The position numbers and the translations under genes were made by a program. A stretch of DNA of 64,000 nt from Actinoalloteichus hoggarensis (GTDB lineage: Bacteria; Actinomycetota; Actinomycetes; Mycobacteriales; Pseudonocardiaceae), in the NCBI RefSeq assembly GCF_002234535.1, contig NZ_CP022521.1, forward strand, positions 3,038,001-3,102,000, given 5' to 3'. Under the pieces are notes generated by a model. It worked only from the letters and a program-made list of their open reading frames with translations. It was not told the origin of the DNA and did not search any database. Shown here in pieces: positions 16,667 to 25,113 of this stretch. The first letter of the stretch is position 1. Every line of letters starts with the position of its first letter.

Positions 16667-17956
16667 ATGAGTGTGCGACGACAGCCGCCGACCACGCGCG
16701 GCCGCGCGGCCGCGACGATGCTGGTGGCGGCGATGCTGCTCACCGCGTGCGGTGGTGATGCGACCGACGGCCGAGTCGAGCTGCGGTTCACCTGGTGGGG
16801 TGATGACGAACGGGCACGGGTCACCGAGGAGGCGATCGCGTTGTTCGAGGAGCGGCATCCGAACATCACGGTGAACACGTCGTATGCGGCGTTCTCGGGG
16901 TACTTCGAGCGGTTGGCGACCGAGGTCGCGGGCAACAACGCTCCGGACGTGATCCAGATGGACTACGCCTATCTGCGGGAGTACGGGGATCGGGGTGTCC
17001 TTGCCGATCTGCACGAGTTCGACGAGGATCAGCTGGGCACCGAGGGGATCACGCCGTTGCTGGCGCGGTCCGGGGAGATCGACGGGAGTCTGTACGCGCT
17101 GCCGATGGCGCAGAACACGCATGCGTGGGCGTATGACGAGCAGGCCTGGACGGAGTCCGGGGTGCCGCTGCCCGAGGCGGGCTGGACGTGGGAGGACCTG
17201 CTGAGCAGCAGTCAGGCGCTCACCGAGTCCACCGACGGCGAGCGCTACGGGACCACCGACTTCGGCTGGTCCTGGGAGACCTACCAGGTCTGGCTGCGTC
17301 AGCAGGACAAGGACCTCTACACCGACGCGGGCGAGATCGGCTTCACCTCCGACGACCTGCGCACCTACCTCGAACTCCTCGACGAGTTCCGCACCACCGA
17401 GGCCGCCACCCCCGCCACCATCACCTCCGAGATCGACGGCGCCATCACCAACTCCCCGCTGGCCATGTCGGACGCCTACTCCGAGTTCGCCTGGGACTCG
17501 GCGACGACCACGTTCTTCTCGGTGATGCCCGAGGGCGTCGACCTGGCGCCCATGCCCAGGACGGAGGGTGGTGAGCGCATCGGGCAGTTCGCCAAGCCGG
17601 GCACGCTGATCAGCATCGCGGCGAACAGTGATCACCCCGAGGAGTCGGCCGCCCTGGTCGACTTCCTGCTCAACGACGTCGACGCCGGACTCATCCTCGG
17701 CACCTCCCGAGGCATGCCCGTCAACGACGACGTCCGAGCAGCCGTCGGAGCCGAACTCGACGGCCCCGACCAACTCGTCTACGACTACGAGGAAGCCCTC
17801 GCCGACGAACTCGAGGAACCCCCGTCCGCCCCGCCACCGGGCAACAGCGCGCTCAAACGAGAATGGCAGCGACTCAACTCGGTGATCGGCTTCGGACGAC
17901 TGTCCATCGACGACGCGGTCGAACAGTTCATGGAACGCGCCGAACAGGAACTCTGA
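16667..17956 (+). CDS. ABC transporter sugar-binding lipoprotein
   Basis: A 429-residue extracellular solute-binding protein, family 1. The signal peptide ends in the lipobox LTAC, so C28 is lipidated and the protein is anchored on the outer face of the membrane. VELRFTWWGDDERARVTEEAIALFEERHP starts the first lobe; NAPDVIQMDYAYLREYGDRGVLADL and FAKPGTLISIAANSDHPEESAALVDFLLND are typical of the maltose/oligosaccharide cluster. GAGAGGA precedes the ATG at 16667. No permease genes follow, so it is an orphan binding protein or depends on permeases elsewhere. Codon third positions change from G-rich (16790-17190) to C-rich (17200-17480 and 17640-17950) within the gene, suggesting recombination between paralogues. 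Confidence 0.88.
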   Translation: MSVRRQPPTTRGRAAATMLVAAMLLTACGGDATDGRVELRFTWWGDDERARVTEEAIALFEERHPNITVNTSYAAFSGYFERLATEVAGNNAPDVIQMDYAYLREYGDRGVLADLHEFDEDQLGTEGITPLLARSGEIDGSLYALPMAQNTHAWAYDEQAWTESGVPLPEAGWTWEDLLSSSQALTESTDGERYGTTDFGWSWETYQVWLRQQDKDLYTDAGEIGFTSDDLRTYLELLDEFRTTEAATPATITSEIDGAITNSPLAMSDAYSEFAWDSATTTFFSVMPEGVDLAPMPRTEGGERIGQFAKPGTLISIAANSDHPEESAALVDFLLNDVDAGLILGTSRGMPVNDDVRAAVGAELDGPDQLVYDYEEALADELEEPPSAPPPGNSALKREWQRLNSVIGFGRLSIDDAVEQFMERAEQEL

Positions 17957-18204
17957 GGCCTGACGGGACCGCCCTCGCGAGTCGGTTCACGTATCCGCGT
18001 ACCGCGTCGGCGAAGTACGGCCGGGTCTGGTTCGGGTCTCTGTGCGACGGCGGTTTCACCATTGCCTGCCGCGGCTCGGCAGGCGGGCGCGACCTGCGTC
18101 GTGACCGACGGCCGGCATTCGACGCCACCGCGGAACAACGGCCGGACGATCTCCGCCGACCGGCGGACCTCGCGTCGCCCACCGTGCCGCGGGCCCGGGC
18201 CTGT
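17957..18204. other. Intergenic region between convergent genes
   Basis: About 250 bp between the lipoprotein and the lysozyme remnant. No gene, strong terminator or repeat was recognised. Confidence 0.35.
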
Positions 18205-18820
18205 CTAGCCCAGCGTCAGGTCTCCGACGCCGACGTCGCCGAGGGTGACATTGCGATCGACGCCGCCCGGGATGCCCGCCACGCTGCCCTGGTTCGTGTA
18301 CTGATGCAGCGCCAGCCGATCATGCGACCAGCCGGGATCGCCGGGGGGCGTCGTTGAAGCGGGCGATCCACAGGAACACCTCCTCATCGGCCCAGTCGTC
18401 CGGCCGCAGCACGTTCTGGAACCAGTCGAGGCTGGAGTACACCAGGATCGGCCGGACGTCGGACGCCTTGCGGAACTCGGCGATGAAGTCGCGGGTGAGC
18501 GCGTCGGCGTCGTCGCGCAGTTCCGCGGCCTCCACGTCCAGCATGGGCAGTAACGAGCCCTTCTCCAGCAACCCGTTCTCGCGGAGATGGTGCACGAAGT
18601 GGGCGACCTGTCCGGGGACGTCGCCCGGACGGGCGAAGTGATACCCGCCGGTGGCGACCCCCGCGTCACGGGCATGCGGGACGGTCTTCGCCGCCTGCGA
18701 GTCGACGTGCCCGGTTCCCTCGGTGACCTTGTGTGAACAGAAGACCACTCCGTCGTCGTGTACCGCGCTCCAGTCGTCGACGGCGTTCCAGTGAGAGAGG
18801 TCTATGCCCTGGTCTGCCAT
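18205..18820 (-). pseudogene. GH25 lysozyme-like hydrolase, frameshifted near its C-terminus
   Basis: The first frame (from ATG 18820, after GAGGAG) encodes MADQGIDLSHWNAVDDWSAV, then VVFCSHKVTEG, TGGYHFARPGD, LPMLDVEAAEL with the DxE catalytic pair, and EVFLWIARFNDAP. It then runs into an early stop. The missing GH25 C-terminus continues in another frame: PGDPGWSHDRLALHQYTNQGSVAGIPGGVDRNV, ending at 18205. The switch falls at a run of six G (18343-18348). The protein would cleave peptidoglycan between MurNAc and GlcNAc, yet no signal peptide is present. It may be a true inactivating frameshift, a sequencing error in the homopolymer, or slippage. Confidence 0.75.
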
Positions 18821-19863
18821 GAGGCTCCTCGCAATCCTAGTGGGTGAATGACGGCATCCGGCACTCCGACGTCGGCACGACCACGCCACGGCCGCGGTAT
18901 GAGCCGGACCGGTACGGCAGGCGGCGACCAGGTCACAGGCCTGTCGACACCCGGGCACGCGGTCCCCGTCGGATCGGAGCCGCGCCTCGGGCGTCCTGCC
19001 GAGGTGACCTGGCGTCGCGCGCGGACTCCTGGATCTCGAATGACGAACCGCCGAGCCGGACCGTCACTTATTGCAACGATTATGTAACTGAGAGGCGAAG
19101 TCAACGCCCGGCTGTCGAATTGGCACGAGCGTGGAGTCGGCGGCGGCGGTGGTCACGATGTGTGTTCGCTACTGTCGCCGGTGCCCCCGCCCCGACTACT
19201 TCGTCCGGGTGGACGCGGTCAGCGGCTCGGCGCCGACGAGACGGCGCCGAGCGAGACGGGACGGGACGCGCAGGCGTTGCCGCCGCACGGTGACCTCGCG
19301 GCGGAGCCGGATCGCACCGCGAGGCGGCCCGAGCCGATCACGCCGCCCGCGGATCGCGGACGCACCCGCGGCGAGGCATCGGTCTGTCGGCTTCCGCCGC
19401 GCGCGGGATCGGCGGGGGCGGAGAAGGCCTTCCCGTTTCGGTGACCCGACGGCGGCATTCCGGTTTCACACGCCGATTCGGGGAATTCGTATGCGGTGAT
19501 GGCAATTCCTGAATTGAAGGCCGCCTCTCGCGGCGCGGCCGTTCGCGCTGTCGATGGTGATCAGTGGGTGTCCTATCGGGTCCGGCGGGAGTCGGCGTGC
19601 CCGAATGCCGGATCTACCACGGGTTTCGGCAGGCGTGGCCTCGGTTGTCGGGGACGTCGCCTGCCGGGCGTCCCGGCGAGCCTGCCACGTCCGTAGGACA
19701 GGCGGTGGCGACGGTGTGTATTCGCGAGCCGGCAGCGGCGTCGATATCGCGGGTTCTGCATATGACACCTCAATAAGACCTGTGACACCGTGTCATGGAC
19801 AGCGGAGAAAGGCGGAACAGCGGTGATGACGGGTTCCGATTCGGACGGGAAAGAGGTGACAGG
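18821..19863. other. Gene-poor 1-kb region with palindromes
   Basis: No reading frame here resembles a protein family; frames are Arg-rich GC artefacts. An AT-rich patch near 19068-19090 (ACTTATTGCAACGATTATG) could be the promoter of the minus-strand lysozyme. The palindrome CAATTC-CT-GAATTG (19503-19516) is perfect. Direct repeats TGACACC occur at 19763 and 19783, the second within the palindrome TGACAC-C-GTGTCA. Confidence 0.45.
19763..19795. promoter_or_regulatory. TGACACC repeat / palindrome upstream of MFS pump
   Basis: TGACACC occurs at 19763-19769 and 19783-19789. The second copy is half of the 6-1-6 palindrome TGACAC-C-GTGTCA (19783-19795), whose last base is the A of an in-frame ATG. 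It is a plausible operator for the MFS gene downstream. Confidence 0.4.
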
Positions 19864-21306
19864 GTGCTGACGGCCGGTACATCCGCCACCCCCGCCCGGC
19901 AGGCGGACACGGGAAGGGCGGTCGAGGACGCGGCGAAGCCTCCCGAGGGGACTGCCCCCGTCGGCTCGGCCTTCGAGAAGGCGGCCCCCGAAGAGACGGC
20001 CGCCGCACGGACGAACCTCGACGGGGTGACCTCGGACCGGACGGTTCCCGAGACGACATCCCCGGCCGAGACGCTTCCCGCCGGGCAGACGAAGTCGGAG
20101 TCCTCCCCGGTCCCCGGTGATCTGCGGATGGCCGGACTGCTGTGGCCGGTGTTGGTCGCCTCGGCCGTCAGCCTGCTGCCCTTCACGGTGTTCAGCACCT
20201 ACCTGGTGGCCATCGCCGCGCATTCGGACAGCAGCGTGGCGGCCATGGGCGGGCTGCGCGGTCTCGGCGGACTGGCCTCGCTGGTGGTCGGCGCCCTGCT
20301 CGCGCCCCTGATCGACCGGGTGCCTCGGGAGCTCGCGGCGGCGGGTGCGCTCGCCCTGCTGGGCCTGTCCGCGGCGCTCGGTGCGGTCGGCCACTTCCTC
20401 GCGCTGTCGGCCTTCTGCTTCCTGATCGGGGCGGCGACCTCCGTGCTGAGCCCCGCGCTCGCCACCGCGGCGGCCGATCGGTTCACCTCCGACGCCGCCT
20501 CCGGGCGGGCGGCGACGCTGGTGACCGCGACCCAGTCGCTCGCCGCGATGCTCGCGGCGCCGCTGATCGTGGCGCCCGGCCTGATCTGGGGCTGGCAGGG
20601 CAATCTGCTGGCCGTCGCCGTCGTCTCGATGCTGCTGGCCGGTCTGTTCCTCGTGCGATCGCGCCGGAGCAGACCGCCGGCGGAGGTCGGACCGAGGCTC
20701 GGCTACCTGGCCTCCTTCCGCGCGCTGGCAGCCCTGCCGGGGGCCGTGCCCCTGCTGCTCATCGCCGCACTCCGCACGGCGGCCTTCATGGGCTACCTGG
20801 CGTACCTGGCACCGTTCTACTCCGAGCGGTTCGCCTTGGAGCCGGGCCCGTTCGCGTTCGTCTGGACGCTCAGCGGCGCCGCGTTCTTCGTGGGGAACCT
20901 GTTCACCGGCAGGCTGGCGAACCGGATCGGCTCGCGGCTTCCCGCTGAGCGGCTGCTCGCGGGGGGACTGCTGGCGGCGTTCCTGGCGATCTCGGGCTTC
21001 TATCTGACCTGGTCGCTGCCCGTGGCGCTGCTGTTGACCGGACTTCTCGGCGCGGCGCACGCGGTCGTCGCGGCGTGCGTGGTGAGTCTGCTGGTCCGGC
21101 GGTGCCCCACGCTGCGCGGCACGGCGCTCACGATCAACGCGGCCGGGATGAGCATGGGCGTGTTCGTGGGCGCGGCCCTCGGCGGCGCGGGTCTCGGTCT
21201 GGCGGGATATCCGGGTGTCGGCGTGGTGCTGGGCGGTCTCACCCTGGCTGCCTTCATGATCAGCCTGTGGGTGCGGACACCCGACCCGGCGTCCGCACCC
21301 GGCTGA
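19864..21306 (+). CDS. MFS efflux transporter, 12-TMS
   Basis: A 480-residue major facilitator. The first 85 residues are Thr/Glu/Pro-rich and probably disordered. About 12 hydrophobic segments then begin at MAGLLWPVLVASAVSLLPFTVF. The motif-A-like loop LAPLIDRVPRELAAAGAL follows TMS 2, and NLFTGRLANRIGSRLPAERLL marks the second half. The closest general type is the DHA1/AraJ-like sugar or drug exporter group. GTG at 19864 is chosen because AAGAGG (19851-19856) lies 7 bases upstream. ATG at 19795 would add 23 residues but has no ribosome site and overlaps a palindrome. Substrate unknown. Confidence 0.8.
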   Translation: MLTAGTSATPARQADTGRAVEDAAKPPEGTAPVGSAFEKAAPEETAAARTNLDGVTSDRTVPETTSPAETLPAGQTKSESSPVPGDLRMAGLLWPVLVASAVSLLPFTVFSTYLVAIAAHSDSSVAAMGGLRGLGGLASLVVGALLAPLIDRVPRELAAAGALALLGLSAALGAVGHFLALSAFCFLIGAATSVLSPALATAAADRFTSDAASGRAATLVTATQSLAAMLAAPLIVAPGLIWGWQGNLLAVAVVSMLLAGLFLVRSRRSRPPAEVGPRLGYLASFRALAALPGAVPLLLIAALRTAAFMGYLAYLAPFYSERFALEPGPFAFVWTLSGAAFFVGNLFTGRLANRIGSRLPAERLLAGGLLAAFLAISGFYLTWSLPVALLLTGLLGAAHAVVAACVVSLLVRRCPTLRGTALTINAAGMSMGVFVGAALGGAGLGLAGYPGVGVVLGGLTLAAFMISLWVRTPDPASAPG

Positions 21307-21308
21307 CC

Positions 21309-21333
21309 GCTCGCGCGGGCGTCGGCCGCGAGC
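21309..21333. terminator. Hairpin between convergent MFS and otnC
   Basis: 7-bp stem GCTCGCG/CGCGAGC with an 11-nt loop, starting 3 bp after the MFS stop and ending 8 bp before the otnC stop. Probably bidirectional. Confidence 0.55.
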
Positions 21334-21341
21334 CTCGGGAC

Positions 21342-22031
21342 TCAGACCGCGGGCGCGCCCGCCGACTGGTCGTCGACTCCGAGGTGGGTCCACGGCGACC
21401 GGTAGCGTTCGGTCAGCTCGCGAACCTCGGCGGGAGTCAGTGTTCGAGGCCGTCGGCCGCCCAGCGCGAGCAGCAGCCGCGCGGTCTCCTCGATCTCGAC
21501 GGCCATCGCGACCGCGCGGTCCATGCTCGCGCCGCCGACGACCGGGCCGTGGTTCTGCAGCAGCACGGCGCGGAACGGGAAGTCGAGCGACTCGATGCCC
21601 CGTGCCTGATCCTGGTCGCCCGGTGCGGCATAGGGGATCAACGGGAGCTGGCCGACGTTCATCACGAAGTAGGGCGTGACGGGCGGCATCGCGCTGTGCC
21701 GCGACCAGGCGGGCAGGCAGGAGTAGGCGGCGGCATGCGTCGAGTGCAGGTGGACCACGGCCCGCACCTCGGGGTCGCGGCGGTAGAGGGCCTGGTGTAG
21801 CGGAAACTCCTTGGAGGACTTCGGCCCGGACACATGGGCCCGATCCGCCGGGCACTCCAGGTCCAGCACGGACAGCTCCTCCACCGACAGCGCGCCGAGT
21901 GAGACGCCGGTCGGGCTCATGTGGACCCGGTCGCCGTCGCGGACGCTGAGGTTGCCGGAGGTTCCGGGGCTCAGGCCGAGTGCGTCCAGCCGGCGTCCGG
22001 CGTCGACGAGGGCGTGGCGGTGGTCGGTCAC
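21342..22031 (-). CDS. otnC: Class II aldolase/adducin-family sugar-acid phosphate decarboxylase (OtnC-like)
   Basis: A 229-residue class II aldolase-fold enzyme. It has LSPGTSGNLSVRDGDRVHMSPTG, KSSKEFPLHQALYRRDPEVRAVVHLHSTHA with the metal-binding HxH, and QNHGPVVGG. Known OtnC proteins decarboxylate 3-oxo-tetronate 4-phosphate to dihydroxyacetone phosphate after OtnK phosphorylation. It starts at GTG 22031, whose GTGA overlaps the stop of the upstream kinase gene, so translation is coupled; GGGAG lies 8 bases before the start. Its position next to an OtnK-type kinase supports the assignment, though related apionate or tartronate pathways use similar proteins. Confidence 0.83.
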   Translation of the reverse strand: MTDHRHALVDAGRRLDALGLSPGTSGNLSVRDGDRVHMSPTGVSLGALSVEELSVLDLECPADRAHVSGPKSSKEFPLHQALYRRDPEVRAVVHLHSTHAAAYSCLPAWSRHSAMPPVTPYFVMNVGQLPLIPYAAPGDQDQARGIESLDFPFRAVLLQNHGPVVGGASMDRAVAMAVEIEETARLLLALGGRRPRTLTPAEVRELTERYRSPWTHLGVDDQSAGAPAV

Positions 22032-23299
22032 GCGAGTCGCTCCCAGCTCGAGGTGAAGATGTCCTCGTCGCCGAAGTTCCCGGACTTCAGCGCGAGATTG
22101 ACGACGGCGCCAGCGCGGGTGGTCCCCGCCGCCCACGAGACGCCGGGGGACAGGCTCGCGCCGAGCCGCAGTCGGGTGACCTCCAGCGCGGTGAGCACCG
22201 TTCCGGACGTCTCGCCGCCCGCGACGACGAGTCCGCCCATGCCGTGTTCGGCGAACCGGGCGGCGCAGCGGCCCAGCGCGCGTTCGACCAGCACGGAGGC
22301 GGCCTCGCCGCCGTCGGCGCGCGGCGGTTCGACGTCGGCGAGCGAGTCCACGGCATAGACCAGCACCGGGCGTGCGGCGTCCTCGGCCCAGCGGGCCCGC
22401 GCCCACTCGACGACGGCGGCGACCTCGGCGTCCAGGTCGGTCCGCAGCGCCTCCAGGTCCAGCTTCCACCACGGCAGCCGGTTCCTGGCGTGGGCCACCT
22501 GCGCGCGGGTCGCCGCCGAGGCACTGCCCGCGAGGACGGCGCGGTGACCGCCGACGACGGGGATCAGCTCGGCCCGCTCGACGGGCGCGTCGGCGCTCGT
22601 CGCCGTCCCCAGGCCCAGCGCCAGGCCGGAACCGCCGGTGATCAGCGGCAGGTCGCGGGTCGCCTCGGCGATGACCCGGAGGTCGGCGTCATCGATCGCG
22701 TCGACGACCACCAGCGGTCCGCCGTCGGCGAACTCGGCGTCGAGGGCGGCCCGCAGCGCGTCGGGTCCGCGCCGGACGGTCTGGTGGAACACCTCGCCGA
22801 CGGCGTGCCGAGTCTGCGGTTCGAGCAGCAGGCGCACGCGAGACTCGGTCATCGGGGTCAGCGGGTGATGTCGCATGGAGCTCTCGTCGAGCAGGTCGGA
22901 GCCGACGAACAGGCGTCCCTGGTAGACGGTGCGTCCGGTGGCCGGAAAGGCCGGTACGACGACGGTGCCGGGCGTGTCGAGATCGGCCAGCAGGGCGTCC
23001 ATGACGGGGCCGATGTTGCCCTGCGCGGTGGAGTCGAAGGTCGAGCAGTACTTGTCGTAGATCCGTTCGCAGCCGAGGTCGAGCAGGGTCCGCAGCGCCG
23101 CCCGCGCGGTGGTCACCGCCTCGGCGACCTCGGCCGTGCGGGTCTTCACCGCGATCACCACGGCGTCGACGTCGGCGGGCACGTCCTCTCGCGCGGGGAC
23201 GCCGAGTGTCACCACCGTGCGCAGCCCGCGTGCGACGAGATTGGTGGCGAGGTCGGTCGCGCCGGTGAAGTCGTCGGCGATGCCGCCCAGCACGGGCAT
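22028..23299 (-). CDS. otnK: Four-carbon acid sugar kinase (OtnK-like, former DUF1537)
   Basis: A 423-residue kinase of the four-carbon acid sugar kinase family, with the N-terminal signature VLGGIADDFTGATDLATNLVARG and C-terminal nucleotide-binding segments (GMGGLVVAGGETSGTVLTALEV, KSGNFGDEDIF). Family members phosphorylate 3-oxo-tetronates or other sugar acids with ATP. The start ATG at 23299 follows a perfect AAGGAGG. It overlaps otnC by 4 bases. It is divergent from a DRL-like dehydrogenase gene, with a GntP permease and DeoR regulator beyond, together forming a sugar-acid utilisation locus. The exact acid (erythronate, threonate, other) is not decided by sequence. Confidence 0.86.
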   Translation of the reverse strand: MPVLGGIADDFTGATDLATNLVARGLRTVVTLGVPAREDVPADVDAVVIAVKTRTAEVAEAVTTARAALRTLLDLGCERIYDKYCSTFDSTAQGNIGPVMDALLADLDTPGTVVVPAFPATGRTVYQGRLFVGSDLLDESSMRHHPLTPMTESRVRLLLEPQTRHAVGEVFHQTVRRGPDALRAALDAEFADGGPLVVVDAIDDADLRVIAEATRDLPLITGGSGLALGLGTATSADAPVERAELIPVVGGHRAVLAGSASAATRAQVAHARNRLPWWKLDLEALRTDLDAEVAAVVEWARARWAEDAARPVLVYAVDSLADVEPPRADGGEAASVLVERALGRCAARFAEHGMGGLVVAGGETSGTVLTALEVTRLRLGASLSPGVSWAAGTTRAGAVVNLALKSGNFGDEDIFTSSWERLA

Positions 23300-23385
23300 G
23301 CGACCTCCTTGGTTCTTCTCGTGAGTGTGGGCGGGTCGGGGTGTCGCACGTGACCTCGCCTGGATGTGAAGAAATGATACACATG

Positions 23386-23414
23386 TTGACTTCGCTGTGA
23401 ATCCGAGGTTAGTT
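23386..23414 (+). promoter_or_regulatory. Candidate promoter for the DRL-GntP-DeoR operon
   Basis: TTGACT (23386-23391), a 17-bp spacer and TTAGTT (23409-23414) lie in the AT-richer divergent region 23300-23517. An imperfect inverted repeat GAAG...CTTC (23369-23394) overlaps the -35 and could be the DeoR-family operator. Moderate support only. Confidence 0.4.
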
Positions 23415-23517
23415 TGCGTTCGTTGTTGCGTCGTGGCAGCAGTCTCACGGGTCTGTGCACGCCGCGAAGTTCCACTCGCACTCGGGTCACGGCGACCGGG
23501 CAAGCACAGGAGAACCC

Positions 23518-24900
23518 ATGAATCACGAGCTGCTGTTCGCGGCGACGGTCGAGAGGACCGTCACCTTCGCCCTCACCGGGGCCAAAGGCGGCTTCGCCCG
23601 CACCCTGCTGGCCCAGTCCCGCGTGATGCCGGGGCTCACCCCCGCGGTGCTGTGCGACCTGGACGTGCCGGGGCTGCGGGCGCTGTGTCGGGAACTGGGC
23701 TTCGACGAGGCGGACCTCGTGGTCGCCGAGACCCCCGCCGAGGTCGCCGCCGCGGTGTCCCGAGGCGCGGTGGCGCTGGTCGCCGACGTCGCGCTGCTCA
23801 CCGCCGCCCGGTACGACATCCTCGTGGAGGCCACCGGCAACCCCGCCGTCGGCCACGCGGCGGCCAGGGCCGCCCTCGTCGACGGCAGGCACGTCGCCAT
23901 GGTCAGCAAGGAGGTCGACTCGGTGGCAGGCGTCTCGCTCGCGGCGCTCGCCGAGCGTAACGGCCTCGTCTACACCACCGCCGACGGCGACCAGCCCGCC
24001 AACCTCATCGGACTGCACAGCTGGGCACGGGTGCTGGGCCTCGAGATCGTGGCCATCGGCAAGTCCGGCGAGTACGACCTCGTCTTCGACCCCGCCACCG
24101 GGCGCGTCACCCAGCTCGACGAGACCGTCGACGCCCCGGCCCTCGGCGACCTGCTGACCCTGGGCGAGGACGTCCCCGCGACCCTGGCGGCCAGGGCCGA
24201 GGCGGTGGCCGGGCTCCAGCGCAGCGCCACCGCCGACCCGTGTGAGATGGCCGTGGTCGCCAACAGCACCGGCTGCGTCCCCGACGTCGAGACGCTGCAC
24301 TACCCCGTCGTCCGCATCGCCGAACTCGCCGACGTCTACGCGTCGCGCGAGGATGGCGGCGTCCTGCGTCGATCGGGCGTGGTCGACGTCTTCAGCGCCC
24401 TCCGCCTGCCCGGCGAGGCCAGCTTCGCGGGCGGCGTGTTCGCTGTCGTCCGGACCCACGATCCGGTCACCTGGGCCACCCTGGCGCAGAAGGGCCACGT
24501 CCTCAGCCGGAACGGGCGCTACGCCTGCGTCTACCTGCCCTATCACCTGATGGGCGTCGAGACGCCCATCACCCTGCTCTCGGCCGTCCTGCACGGCCGG
24601 CCCTCCGGCGGAGCCGCACCGCGGCAGCACGCCGTGCTCGCGGGTCGGGCCCGCCGCCCTCTGACGGCGGGCACCGTCCTCACCATGGGCGGGCACCACC
24701 ACGACGTCGACGGCGTGGCCGCAGTGCTGCTCCCCGCCGACCGGACGCCGGCCGCCACCGCGCCCCTCTACCTCGCGGCGGGGGCGACCCTCTCCCGCGA
24801 CGTCGCCGAGGGCGAGCTGATCACGCTCGACGACCTGACCGGCCACGACGAGGGCCTCCTCGCGGCCTGGCACGACGGACTGGCCGTCAGCGGCCGCTGA
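23518..24900 (+). CDS. DRL-family NAD(P)-dependent oxidoreductase with C-terminal SAF domain
   Basis: A 460-residue protein. The N-terminal Rossmann domain (TVTFALTGAKGGFARTLL) leads into DILVEATGNPAVGHAAARAALVDGRHVAMVSKEVDSVAG. This is the pattern of the DXR-like (DRL) / homoserine-dehydrogenase-like family, first described for an alternative DXP reductoisomerase in Brucella. Residues 380-455 form a SAF-type domain (ATLSRDVAEGELITLDDL). Most relatives lie in sugar-acid operons, and its place beside OtnK/OtnC and a GntP permease suggests it dehydrogenates or isomerises the acid feeding that pathway rather than making isoprenoids. AGGAGAA lies just before the ATG at 23518. Confidence 0.75.
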   Translation: MNHELLFAATVERTVTFALTGAKGGFARTLLAQSRVMPGLTPAVLCDLDVPGLRALCRELGFDEADLVVAETPAEVAAAVSRGAVALVADVALLTAARYDILVEATGNPAVGHAAARAALVDGRHVAMVSKEVDSVAGVSLAALAERNGLVYTTADGDQPANLIGLHSWARVLGLEIVAIGKSGEYDLVFDPATGRVTQLDETVDAPALGDLLTLGEDVPATLAARAEAVAGLQRSATADPCEMAVVANSTGCVPDVETLHYPVVRIAELADVYASREDGGVLRRSGVVDVFSALRLPGEASFAGGVFAVVRTHDPVTWATLAQKGHVLSRNGRYACVYLPYHLMGVETPITLLSAVLHGRPSGGAAPRQHAVLAGRARRPLTAGTVLTMGGHHHDVDGVAAVLLPADRTPAATAPLYLAAGATLSRDVAEGELITLDDLTGHDEGLLAAWHDGLAVSGR

Positions 24901-25113
24901 GCACCCCGCGGCGACCGGTCCGTCGGCGACCGCGGCGAGACCGTCGCCCCGCCGCCGGGGCCTGTTCCGGCCGCGGCTGATCGAAGGCGAGCGCGGGAGA
25001 CCGGCCACGTCCGTCCACCGGCCGGCTCACCCCGGGCCGACCCCATCACCGCATCTCCGTCGCGTGCTCCGCCCTCTCCGGGGTCCAGCACCGACACAGT
25101 CGAAAGGCGACCC

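Noticed and set aside
15233-17773. Long minus-strand frame (846 codons) opposite the glycosidase and lipoprotein
   Set aside because: Antisense shadow: His/Gly/Arg-rich without motifs, while the plus strand encodes clear families.
19573-21855. Long minus-strand frame (760 codons) opposite the MFS pump
   Set aside because: Arg/Gln-rich shadow of a membrane protein gene; no family features.
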